Assembly: GCA_903837495.1 (NCBI GenBank)
Contig: CAILUT010000002.1
Coordinates: 1-37,945, forward strand
DNA length: 37,945 bases
DNA from: an uncultured Flavobacteriales bacterium
GTDB taxonomy: Bacteria; Bacteroidota; Bacteroidia; CAIKAF01
Direction: 5' to 3'
Position numbers and translations under genes: made by a program. Below, piece by piece: positions 8,197-15,630 of this stretch (positions are counted from its first letter, which is position 1; the number at the start of each line of letters is the position of its first letter). The notes beneath the pieces were generated by a model. It saw only the letters and a list, made by a program, of their open reading frames with translations, was not told the DNA's origin and did no database searches.

Positions 8197-8366
8197 TTTT
8201 TTTTGAGGGGCCTGCGGTAGGGATTGAGCCAGGCAGCCCGCAAGGGTGGCGGGGCCTGGCCCGCGTGGCGCGGAGGCGACTTTAGGAGCCACCGCAAGCC
8301 CGCTGGGCCAGCCCCCGGCAACAGCGGACTGCCGGCGAAAGCCCGCAACCGCCCAACTAAAAAAAA
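8197..8366 (+). repeat. Structured G+C-rich interspersed element, copy A
   Basis: First of four related elements. In this orientation the conserved blocks are GGGATTGA (8220-8227), the apical block GGCGACTTTAGGAGCC (8275-8290) and GAAAGCCCG (8337-8345). Pairings visible: GCGGT 8214-8218 with ACCGC 8348-8352; GGCAG 8232-8236 with CTGCC 8329-8333; CCGC 8238-8241 with GCGG 8324-8327; CTGGCCC 8256-8262 with GGGCCAG 8305-8311; GGGG 8251-8254 with CCCC 8312-8315. A T8 run (8197-8204) faces an A8 run (8359-8366). It lies 15 nt beyond the stop of the DUF1295 gene, in antisense orientation to the flanking genes. Neither strand ends the hairpin in a U-run, so it is not a standard intrinsic terminator. 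Confidence 0.85.
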
Positions 8367-8380
8367 TCCCCCCCATGGTT

Positions 8381-9301
8381 TTAACTGCGAAAAGGGAACA
8401 ACATTGGAACGCGCTTGCAGTAGTCTGCATAGTCCTTTTTTCGTGCCAATTGCCGGTTTTCCATCATGGGAATGCTGGCAAGAAGAATCAATAAAGTGAT
8501 GCCCAAAGCGCCAGAAAAAGTCCACCAATAATCTGGTGAACTGGCCATGCCGAACAAGAAAATTCCCCACCAAAATGCAATTTCACCCAAATAATTGGGA
8601 TGCCTAGAAACGCCCCACAAGCCCTTTTGGAAGGTAGAATCGGAGGAAAGTCCGCCCGAAATGCTGGCCATGTATCGCTGGTCATCGGCCACTGTTTCTA
8701 AAAGAATGCCCCCAAAAGTCAGAACAATGGCCAGGGCATCGAGAATGTTGAGGTAATTTCCAGACATGCTGGGCGAAAAAATGGATTGAAAGGGACTGCA
8801 GGCAAGAAAAACAAACAGGGTAGGAATCAAATGCAAGCTAAGAAACGAAATGGGCCAATAGGCTTTTTTGAAGCGCAAACGTATGTTTACGTACCGAAAA
8901 TCTTCGTGCTGAAATCCACGCCACGACCTAGCCCAGTTGTAGGTAAGGCGCCAGGCCCAAAAAGAAACCAGCATAAACACGATGCCTGCCCGCACCAAAG
9001 CATGGGGGGGCGCCTGGGCCAAAAGCCCCGAATCGGCCTGACCGTACCAAAACATAAAAAGAAGGGGAGGTGCCACGCTCCAATAGGCATCGTACATGCT
9101 GGAATTGTTAAAACCCAAGCTGAAAAAATAGATGATGACCGTTGCGGTAACATCGACCAGAAGCAGTTGAAGCAGGGGGTGAATGTCGTTTAAATAGGGC
9201 AGGGCTACTCCCGCTCCAACAATGGCCGAAAGGTAGGCCATTCCGACCCAAAACAAATCGGTTTCTTTTTTAATGGGACTAAGTTCAGGGTTTGATTTCA
9301 A
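8381..9301 (-). CDS. DUF1295 / steroid 5-alpha-reductase-like membrane protein
   Basis: About 306 residues, with six or seven hydrophobic segments. The C-terminal GVSRHPNYLGEIAFWWGIF and the final ENRQLARKKDYADYCKRVP are the signature of the DUF1295 branch of the isoprenylcysteine methyltransferase / steroid reductase superfamily. WRGFQHEDFRYVNIRLRF in the middle is also typical. Substrate and reaction are unknown. The start is uncertain: the longest reading begins with TTG at 9301, overlapping the end of dnaX by 17 nt, whereas the first in-frame ATG is at 9241 and would remove 20 residues. Probably co-transcribed with dnaX. The family is firm, the start is not. Confidence 0.8.
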   Translation of the reverse strand: MKSNPELSPIKKETDLFWVGMAYLSAIVGAGVALPYLNDIHPLLQLLLVDVTATVIIYFFSLGFNNSSMYDAYWSVAPPLLFMFWYGQADSGLLAQAPPHALVRAGIVFMLVSFWAWRLTYNWARSWRGFQHEDFRYVNIRLRFKKAYWPISFLSLHLIPTLFVFLACSPFQSIFSPSMSGNYLNILDALAIVLTFGGILLETVADDQRYMASISGGLSSDSTFQKGLWGVSRHPNYLGEIAFWWGIFLFGMASSPDYWWTFSGALGITLLILLASIPMMENRQLARKKDYADYCKRVPMLFPFRS

Positions 9302-11342
9302 AATTGAAGGTGTTTTTAAGGTCTAGTAAGCTGGGATTGGTTTCAGCCATGGCATTGAATTTCTCCTCAGCTGTATAGGGTTTTGATGTTTGTTCGGATG
9401 TTTTAACTTCACTCGAAAGCTCAATAAAATCGTTGTGCAGGTGCTGCCGTAAATGCTTCAGCAGGTCGGCACTAATTTCTACAAAGGTGGTTTGCAAACC
9501 AACATGCGGTATGCAAAAAACCAAGGCAGTGGGCGAGGCTTGAATGACCTCAACCTTGCTCATCATTTGAGCCGCTACCATCTTTCCTTGGGCGTTTAGG
9601 GTTTGAGAAAAAGCCAAAACCGTTTCCTGTGCCTGCGTTAAAGAAAAAGGGCTGTTGGATTGGGGAATAAAAACGTCTTGAACTTGATTTTGCCGCTCAT
9701 GTTCATCTAAAATTGAAAGGGTGCCTGTGTTGAATTGCCCGCGGCGGCGTGGAGATTTGGGCGCTTCCGGGCTTGCAGGTTCCGATGCCATGCTGCTTGC
9801 CTGCTCATTTTTGATGACCGCAGGGGGAGCCAACGAATCAAGGTCCTTGACCTGTTCTTTTGGAACCTCCGGCGATTCAGAGTCGGCATTTTCTGAGAAC
9901 CTTGCATCAACCTCTTGTTCAACCAAATTGGCCCTGAGTTCAGCCTGTGGAAGGCTTTCGTTTTTGGGTTTCGGAAGGGCCGCTTCTGGGGCATTGGAAG
10001 GCAGGGTTTCCTCCCTTTCCGTGCTTTGAACATCCGCCAATTTAGTGGAAGATTCAGAAGCCGCTGGGGGCGGATTTGCTGGAGATGGGGTAGATGGGGT
10101 TGAGGCCAATTCAGCTTGAGCAGCAACAGCGGTTTGGGCAGTGGGGGCTTGGGCCGGCGGAGTTGGAGCCGGGGCGGGCGCCGTTTGAGTAGGTGTTGCA
10201 GCAGATTGACTTTGTTGCCCTGAACCATTTGTGGGGCCTTGAGGCCCATTTTGCAAAAAGGCAGCCAGTTTTAGCAACGACAATTCCAGGTGCAGGCGTT
10301 TGTTGTTGGCCAGCCGGTATTGGGCATCGGCCGAGTTCATCAAATCCAAAACGGCCAGCTTGGTATCCAATGAAAACAATTTGGATTGTTCTACGTACCG
10401 TTCGCGCAAGGCATCGGTGGCTTCGAGCAGTTTAACCGTTGCGGGCGAATGAACCACCAGCAGGTTTCGAAGGTGCTCGCAAAGGCCCCCCAACAAATAA
10501 GCCCCATCAAAACCCAGCTGCAGAATTTCATCTAACTTTAAAAGAAGTTCAGAGGTTTGGTTGTTGCGCCCCATATCCACCAGTTGAAAATGGTAATCGT
10601 AATCCAGAATATTCAGGTTTTCAATGACCTCTTTGTATCCGAATTTGTTTCCAGAAAAGGTAACAATGCGGTCAAAAATAGACAGGGCATCTCTCAGGGC
10701 TCCGTCCGCTTTCATGGCAATCACATGCAGTCCCCCTTCTTCGGCTTCAATGCCTTCTTTCATGGCAATTTTCAACAGATGCCCGGTAATGTCGTCAACC
10801 GTAATGCGTCTAAAGTCAAAAATTTGGCAGCGAGAAAGAATGGTCGGAAGAATTTTATGCTTTTCGGTGGTGGCCAAAATAAATACCGCGTGGGCCGGCG
10901 GTTCTTCCAAGGTTTTTAAAAACGCATTGAAGGCCGCCGCCGAAAGCATGTGCACCTCATCAATGATGTACACCGAATGCGAACCAACCTGAGGTGGAAT
11001 GCGGACTTGACCAATCAAATCTCGGATGCCCTCAACGCTGTTGTTGGAAGCGGCGTCCAGCTCATGGATATTAAAGGAATGCGAGGTTTGAAAGCCAACG
11101 CAAGAATCGCAGGTGCCGCAAGGCTCCATTTCTGGACTGGGCTTCATGCAGTTGATGGACTTAGCCAGAATGCGGGCACAGGTGGTTTTTCCTACTCCCC
11201 TAGGCCCGCAAAACAAAAGGGCATGGGGTATTTTATTGTTCGTCAGGGCATTCCTGAGCGTTCCTGTTATGTGCAGCTGCCCCACCACATCGTCAAAAGA
11301 AAGGGGCCGGTATTTTCGCGCTGAAACTATAAAATCTTCCAT
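9285..11342 (-). CDS. dnaX: DNA polymerase III subunit gamma/tau
   Basis: 685 residues. The clamp loader ATPase opens the sliding clamp and, as tau, links polymerase cores at the fork. Visible are the Walker A motif GPRGVGKTT (residues 46-54), a zinc module with Cys 65, 75, 78 and 81, the DExx box VYIIDEVHML, and sensor 1 LATTEKHKILPTILSRC. The ATPase and collar domains occupy about residues 1-365. Then comes a long Ala/Pro/Thr/Gln/Ser-rich linker (about 370-560) and a C-terminal tau-like domain (about 575-685). The full-length product is read without a frameshift. It has its own -7 box, and the DUF1295 gene follows with overlap. Confidence 0.95.
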   Translation of the reverse strand: MEDFIVSARKYRPLSFDDVVGQLHITGTLRNALTNNKIPHALLFCGPRGVGKTTCARILAKSINCMKPSPEMEPCGTCDSCVGFQTSHSFNIHELDAASNNSVEGIRDLIGQVRIPPQVGSHSVYIIDEVHMLSAAAFNAFLKTLEEPPAHAVFILATTEKHKILPTILSRCQIFDFRRITVDDITGHLLKIAMKEGIEAEEGGLHVIAMKADGALRDALSIFDRIVTFSGNKFGYKEVIENLNILDYDYHFQLVDMGRNNQTSELLLKLDEILQLGFDGAYLLGGLCEHLRNLLVVHSPATVKLLEATDALRERYVEQSKLFSLDTKLAVLDLMNSADAQYRLANNKRLHLELSLLKLAAFLQNGPQGPTNGSGQQSQSAATPTQTAPAPAPTPPAQAPTAQTAVAAQAELASTPSTPSPANPPPAASESSTKLADVQSTEREETLPSNAPEAALPKPKNESLPQAELRANLVEQEVDARFSENADSESPEVPKEQVKDLDSLAPPAVIKNEQASSMASEPASPEAPKSPRRRGQFNTGTLSILDEHERQNQVQDVFIPQSNSPFSLTQAQETVLAFSQTLNAQGKMVAAQMMSKVEVIQASPTALVFCIPHVGLQTTFVEISADLLKHLRQHLHNDFIELSSEVKTSEQTSKPYTAEEKFNAMAETNPSLLDLKNTFNFEIKP

Positions 11343-11359
11343 GTAAAATGTGCTTACTA

Positions 11360-11367
11360 CAAAGATA
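11360..11367 (-). promoter_or_regulatory. -7 box (TAnnTTTG) of dnaX
   Basis: The minus strand reads TATCTTTG, a perfect match, 17 nt before the dnaX ATG. Confidence 0.6.
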
Positions 11368-11510
11368 GTATTTCCTTGGGCGAAAGAAATGCCAGATTTC
11401 AGTTGCGCAAAGCCCCAAGCCCTGAAGGTATATCCCCATTCAATTCGGGAACAGCAAAAATAAAATTCAAGGCAGCCCTGGGTGGAAATGCTTGTTTTTA
11501 AGGGTTTTTA

Positions 11511-11663
11511 TTTGGGCGGCGGACGGGCTTTCGCGGGTTGTCCGCGGTTGCCGGAGCCGGGCCCAGCGGCCTTGCGCGGGCTCCTAAAGTCGCCTGCGCG
11601 GCACGCGGGCCCCGCCCCGCCACCCTTGCGGGCAACCCTGCTCAATCCCTGCCGCGGGCGGCC
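11511..11663 (-). repeat. Structured G+C-rich interspersed element, copy B
   Basis: Same family as copy A, here with the conserved blocks on the minus strand (apical block at 11579-11594). Outer stem GCCGC 11651-11655 / GCGGC 11516-11520. The second stem is CAACCC 11633-11638 / GGGTTG 11535-11540, where copy A has GGCAG/CTGCC: both partners changed and pairing is kept. It sits in the 490-nt gap between the symporter and dnaX genes, about 145 nt upstream of the dnaX promoter box, in the same direction as both genes. The 3' flank in element orientation is A-rich. Confidence 0.85.
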
Positions 11664-11832
11664 TGTAAACTAAAACTAAAACATAAAAAGTAGACCTCAC
11701 ATTGCACCCTTTTTTCCTGTTTTCGACCTCAAATTCCATGCGCTGTTGTTTGCCGGGTAATGCCCCGTCTAAAGGCCTTTAAACCAATTCGATTGTCAAG
11801 CAAGGGGCCAAACTACCAAAAGGGGAGGGGCG
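11664..11832. other. Intergenic remainder between repeat B and the symporter gene
   Basis: No gene is supported here. The only structure noticed is a 12-bp palindrome TAAAGGCCTTTA at 11770-11781, without a following T-run on the minus strand. No clear terminator for the symporter gene was found. Confidence 0.5.
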
Positions 11833-13548
11833 CTAGACTTGCTTTTCATGTAAGCGCAAGGGGCCAAGGCCAATCTGAAAAACAGCCGCAAGGCCCATGG
11901 TCAATAAGCAACCAATTGGATTTAACCATAAATAAGCCAATCCCGAAAAAGATTCGGGCAGAAAATCCTGTCCAAAATACAACACAAGCACCACAGCTTC
12001 GCTAATCAATCCAGCCAACAACAGGGCTTTTCCTTTTACAAAGCGCAAGAAAAACGCAGTACAAAAAATACCAAGTATGGTCCCATAAAACAAGGAACCG
12101 ATAATGTTTACGGCCTCAATCAGGTTGTCGAACAGCGAAAAAACCAAGGCAAAAACAATGGAAACGACGCCCCAAGCCGCCGTGGCCATCCTATTGGCTC
12201 GCAGTTGTCCTGAATCGCTCGCGGGCAGCAAGCCCATAGGCCGTAAAAAATCCATAGCGGTTACCGAGCCCAAGGCACTTAATTCGCTGGAGGTAGAAGA
12301 CATGGCTGCCGAAAAAATCATGGCCAGCAGCAAACCCACCAATCCAATGGGAAGGTAGCCCATGATGAACGACAAGAAAATATAATCCCCATCGCTGCTG
12401 TCTTCTTTAGGCAAATGCGTTTGCATCAGTCCTTTCACCGAAGTACGTAGTTGTTTTTCCGACTCAAGTCCAGCCAAATACGACTCCCTAAAAATCGATT
12501 CCGGAGTTTTCCCTTGTGCCCAAGACCGAATGCCCTCTTGCTTTTTTTCATTCAAAATTTGGTATTCTTTGTTCAGAATGGCCAAGGTGTCTTTTGCTGG
12601 TGTTTTTTGAAGTTCGGTCCATTGTACCGAGTTAAAATGCAGGGGCTGAGGATTAAACTGAAAGAAAACAAAAACCAAGACCCCCACAAACAGGACCAAA
12701 AACTGCATGGGAATCTTAAAAACCCCGTTAAACAAAAGCCCAAGGCGGCCTTCTTTTACATTTTTTCCGCCCAAATAGCGTCCCACCTGCGATTGGTCGG
12801 TACCGAAATAGCTTAGAGAAAGAAAAAACCCGCCCAACAATCCACTCCAAATGTTGTATCGGTTTGAGAAATCCGGTTTCCAATCCACCGCATTCATTTT
12901 TCCGGCCATTCCAGCCAATTCTAATCCTTGGGCTATGGGTATGTGTTCCTGAATGTACACCAGCAACAATACCAAGGCCACAATGAGCCCTCCAAGCATT
13001 ACCGCCATTTGTTGCTTTTGGGTGATGGCAACGGCAGAACTCCCCCCGGATGTGGTGTAGGCAATCACGAGCAAACCAATGCAGATGTTGGTTAGGCTTA
13101 GATTTATGCCCAACAGGGTGCTAAGTACAATAGATGGGGCGTAGATGGTGATTCCCGCAGCCAGTCCCCGTTGAATTAAAAACAAAAAAGCCGTGTACCA
13201 CCTTGCCCATTTCCCGAAGCGGTGTTCTAAGAATTCGTAGGCGGTGTAAACCCGCATTTTGTAATACAGGGGAATAAAAACAGCGGAAACAACCAAGATG
13301 GCCAAAGGCATGCCAAGGTAAAATTGAATGAATCCCAATCCATCTTGATAGGCTTTCCCTGGAACAGAAATAAAAGTAACGGCCGATGCCTGGGTAGCCA
13401 TGACCGAAATTCCGATGGTCCACCAAGGCATTTGACGGTTGCCCAACAAATAAGACTGTGCATCCATTTGCTTGCGGGTTGCGTACATGCCATAGGCTAC
13501 AATGCCTAAAAGAGTCCCCAGCAACACCAACCAATCCAACCAGTGCAT
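11833..13548 (-). CDS. Sodium:solute symporter (SSS family)
   Basis: A 571-residue inner-membrane transporter with about 13 hydrophobic segments. The N-terminal YGMYATRKQMDAQSYLLGNRQMPWWTIGISVMATQ region and ATQASAVTFISVPGKAYQDG are typical of SSS transporters of the SglT/PutP-like group, which couple Na+ entry to import of sugars, acids or other solutes. A longer hydrophilic insertion (about residues 300-395) interrupts the later TM segments. It starts one base after the stop codon of the 37-residue membrane protein, so the two are coupled. The substrate cannot be read from the sequence. Confidence 0.88.
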   Translation of the reverse strand: MHWLDWLVLLGTLLGIVAYGMYATRKQMDAQSYLLGNRQMPWWTIGISVMATQASAVTFISVPGKAYQDGLGFIQFYLGMPLAILVVSAVFIPLYYKMRVYTAYEFLEHRFGKWARWYTAFLFLIQRGLAAGITIYAPSIVLSTLLGINLSLTNICIGLLVIAYTTSGGSSAVAITQKQQMAVMLGGLIVALVLLLVYIQEHIPIAQGLELAGMAGKMNAVDWKPDFSNRYNIWSGLLGGFFLSLSYFGTDQSQVGRYLGGKNVKEGRLGLLFNGVFKIPMQFLVLFVGVLVFVFFQFNPQPLHFNSVQWTELQKTPAKDTLAILNKEYQILNEKKQEGIRSWAQGKTPESIFRESYLAGLESEKQLRTSVKGLMQTHLPKEDSSDGDYIFLSFIMGYLPIGLVGLLLAMIFSAAMSSTSSELSALGSVTAMDFLRPMGLLPASDSGQLRANRMATAAWGVVSIVFALVFSLFDNLIEAVNIIGSLFYGTILGIFCTAFFLRFVKGKALLLAGLISEAVVLVLYFGQDFLPESFSGLAYLWLNPIGCLLTMGLAAVFQIGLGPLRLHEKQV

Positions 13549-13549
13549 T

Positions 13550-13663
13550 TTATTTGTATTGTTGGGTTAACACATGCAGGCAAATTAATAGAGCCAGCTC
13601 AATGATTAGAACGGAAAGGTACCATGGCCACCAACGGAACTTTGCTTCAGAATTTTGATGCAT
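13550..13663 (-). CDS. 37-residue single-pass membrane protein ahead of the symporter
   Basis: A short reading frame with ATG at 13663 and TAA at 13550-13552, one base before the symporter ATG. The product has a polar N-terminus (MHQNSEAKFRWWPWY), one TM segment (LSVLIIELALLICLHVL) and a short polar tail TQQYK. The aromatic belt, positive N-terminus, immediate spacing and a perfect -7 box 4 nt before its ATG support it as a real gene. Small membrane proteins encoded next to SSS transporters are known in other systems (YhdT with PanF); whether this one assists transport is inference. Confidence 0.7.
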   Translation of the reverse strand: MHQNSEAKFRWWPWYLSVLIIELALLICLHVLTQQYK

Positions 13664-13667
13664 GATT

Positions 13668-13675
13668 CAAAGGTA
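13668..13675 (-). promoter_or_regulatory. -7 box (TAnnTTTG) of the symporter unit
   Basis: The minus strand reads TACCTTTG, a perfect match, only 4 nt before the ATG at 13663, implying a leaderless or nearly leaderless mRNA. Confidence 0.6.
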
Positions 13676-13717
13676 CAAAAGCCAAGCAGGGGCAGCATAC
13701 ATACCCTTCCATAATTT

Positions 13718-14257
13718 TTACAAATCTGTTTTTCCGGGATTTCGAAACCAATCTGCGTATTTAGGATAGCGGTTGGCCGTTCCTAAGATCAACCGTTCCA
13801 TTTCGGCGGGCTTTAGCTCGCGCAAGGGTTTGGCGGGTATGCCGGCGTAAATCCAGCCCGATTTCAACTGGGCACCTTCTGGAACTAAGGCTCCCGCAGC
13901 AACCAGGCAATCCGATTCAATCAGGGCATGGTCCATTACAATGGCTCCCATTCCCACTAAAACTCGGTCCTGTATGGTACACCCATGAACCATGGCTCGG
14001 TGCCCCAAGGAAACGTCAGAGCCAATGTACAGGCCTGCTTTTTCGAACGTCCCGTGCAAAATGGCTCCGTCTTGGATGTTCACCCGGTTGCCAATGCGGA
14101 TTTCATGCACATCGGCACGAACAACCGACTGGAACCAAAAAGTACAGTCGGCCCCCGTTTCAACGTTGCCCACAACGGTGGCATTGGGAGCAATCCAATT
14201 GTTGGGACCAAAATGGGGCATAAAGCCTCGAACAGGCAAGATTATTGGGCCATTCAT
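13718..14257 (-). CDS. Gamma-carbonic anhydrase-family protein (left-handed beta-helix)
   Basis: 179 residues. Hexapeptide-repeat protein with the family pattern NWIAPNATVVGNVETGADC, NRVNIQDGAILHGT, GSDVSLGHRAMVHGCTI and VLVGMGAIVMDHALI. The three histidines expected as zinc ligands are visible (ILHG; GHRAMVHG). Members are trimeric and either hydrate CO2 or serve as acyl/CoA-related enzymes of unknown substrate (YrdA/PaaY-type), so activity is not certain. The ATG at 14257 overlaps the rsmG stop codon (ATGA); a longer in-frame start at 14296 would lie inside rsmG. Last gene of the sigma factor-rsmG unit. Confidence 0.88.
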   Translation of the reverse strand: MNGPIILPVRGFMPHFGPNNWIAPNATVVGNVETGADCTFWFQSVVRADVHEIRIGNRVNIQDGAILHGTFEKAGLYIGSDVSLGHRAMVHGCTIQDRVLVGMGAIVMDHALIESDCLVAAGALVPEGAQLKSGWIYAGIPAKPLRELKPAEMERLILGTANRYPKYADWFRNPGKTDL

Positions 14258-14889
14258 ACTATAAAATCGTTTTGAAGGGGTACATGCCAAAGCCATTTCT
14301 CTTCGAAATAGGGTTCATTGAACCAATGGCTAACTGGGGTTGAACTGGGTTGCCGGCGAAATCCGGAAAAGGCCGCAGATTGGTTGTCGGGACCTTTTAA
14401 GTAATACAAGCCATGCTGGGGTTTCCCTTTTTTTAGCAACAAATGCTTGGAGCGGTTGTGAAAATCGGGTAGGGCCTCTACCGCCCTGCCCGTAATATAT
14501 TCAGCAGTTAAATTCAAGGATTCAATTCGGCTGTTTGCAATTTCAACGTTTTTTAATCCAAGTTCATCTACCACGGCCTGGGCCACGGTAAGTTTTTTTC
14601 GAACCGAATCCACCAAAACGAAAGCGCATTCAGGCAAAGCAATCGCCAACGGCACTCCCGGAAAACCGCCTCCGGTTCCCAAATCAATGCAGCGGGAACC
14701 CGATTCAAATGGGTGTGCTTTATACATAGCCAAACTATGTATAAAGTGGTGCAGCTCTAGGTTGTCGATGTCTTTCCTAGATATTACATTGATTTTCTGA
14801 TTCCAATCCCGGTATAAAGCTGCAGCATGCTCAAACTGTTGCAGTTGTTTTTCAGAAAATTCAGGAAAATAGGTGCGGATGATTTGCAT
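14254..14889 (-). CDS. rsmG: 16S rRNA (guanine-527-N7)-methyltransferase
   Basis: A 211-residue class I SAM-dependent methyltransferase that modifies G527 of 16S rRNA. The SAM motif is IDLGTGGGFPGVPLAIALP, followed by FVLVDSVRKKLTVAQAVVDE and the ITGRAVEALP region, all characteristic of RsmG (GidB). The N-terminal WNQKINVISRKD is also conserved. The length is usual for the family. It starts 3 nt after the sigma factor gene and overlaps the carbonic anhydrase-like gene by 4 nt. Confidence 0.95.
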   Translation of the reverse strand: MQIIRTYFPEFSEKQLQQFEHAAALYRDWNQKINVISRKDIDNLELHHFIHSLAMYKAHPFESGSRCIDLGTGGGFPGVPLAIALPECAFVLVDSVRKKLTVAQAVVDELGLKNVEIANSRIESLNLTAEYITGRAVEALPDFHNRSKHLLLKKGKPQHGLYYLKGPDNQSAAFSGFRRQPSSTPVSHWFNEPYFEEKWLWHVPLQNDFIV

Positions 14890-14892
14890 AAT

Positions 14893-15462
14893 TTATTGTG
14901 GTCTTTTGCCAGAAAGTTTTTGATGAATAACTTGCCGAGCTCGGCTTAGGTTGGCCTTGACTGTGCCGGCGGGTTTGTTTGTTTTTTCTGCAATCTCTTC
15001 TATGCTAAGTTCTTCAAAATAAAACAGTTCTATAGCCAACTTAAAGTCTGGCTTTAAGTCGGAAACCAAGGCCCGAATTTCAGCATGTTTTTGATTCAGA
15101 ATCAAATTTTGTTCTGGATTTGGCTCTTGGTCTAGAATAGGGAATTCCCGAACCTTATTGGGGTCTGAGGAATGCAGTTGCATCGATTGGGTGGGTAAGG
15201 TTCTTCTCTTATTAAAATCAAAGGCCGTATGTTTTGCTATGGTAAACAGCCAGGTCGTAAAGGCCTTTTCAGGCTTAAAGTTCGGTAGATTTCGAAAGGC
15301 CTTTTCAAAGGACAAATTTGTTAAATCTTCGGCATCGTCTAAGTTTTGCACAAAGCGAATTAAAAAAAGTCGAACAGGTTCCCTGTATCGGTTCATGAGT
15401 TCCGTAAAGGCCGCCTGTTCGTTCAGTTCAACCGCCCGGCGAATGATTTCTATGTCGCTCAT
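14893..15462 (-). CDS. ECF-type RNA polymerase sigma factor
   Basis: 189 residues. Region 2 is visible as FIRFVQNLDDAEDLTNLSFEKAFRN (split here: RFVQNLDDAEDLTNLSFEKA) and KAFTTWLFTIAKHTAFDF, and region 4 as ELSIEEIAEKTNKPAGTVK followed by ANLSRARQVIHQKL. Such factors direct RNA polymerase to stress- or envelope-related promoters. No anti-sigma gene lies next to it; instead it leads a unit with rsmG and a carbonic anhydrase-like gene, which is a frequent type of arrangement for anti-sigma-less Bacteroidota ECF factors. Target promoters are unknown. Confidence 0.92.
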   Translation of the reverse strand: MSDIEIIRRAVELNEQAAFTELMNRYREPVRLFLIRFVQNLDDAEDLTNLSFEKAFRNLPNFKPEKAFTTWLFTIAKHTAFDFNKRRTLPTQSMQLHSSDPNKVREFPILDQEPNPEQNLILNQKHAEIRALVSDLKPDFKLAIELFYFEELSIEEIAEKTNKPAGTVKANLSRARQVIHQKLSGKRPQ

Positions 15463-15630
15463 CGAGTTGCCCGAATAACTAAGCGCAGCGGCATTCCGCC
15501 AAACGAAAACAGAAAAAATGCGGCAACCTTTCTAAGGCCAGCATGGAACAGGTTGTGCCCCGACTGTATTCCCCCTTTAATGTGGATATTGAAACAGCCG
15601 TTGAAGCAAAATATGCCCATGGTTTTTTGA

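Noticed and set aside
8130-8573. 147-codon frame covering repeat copy A and the end of the DUF1295 gene
   Set aside because: It is a shadow of the DUF1295 gene and of the repeat in another frame.
11482-11673. Apparent similar peptides (AFAG...LLKSP...LNP) encoded by repeat copies A, B and D
   Set aside because: The frame is similar in three copies but is shifted and stopped in copy C, while stem pairing is kept in all four by compensatory changes. The peptide similarity follows from nucleotide conservation of a structured element.
11770-11781. Palindrome TAAAGGCCTTTA downstream of the symporter gene
   Set aside because: It has no loop or U-run for a terminator and occurs once; it may be chance.
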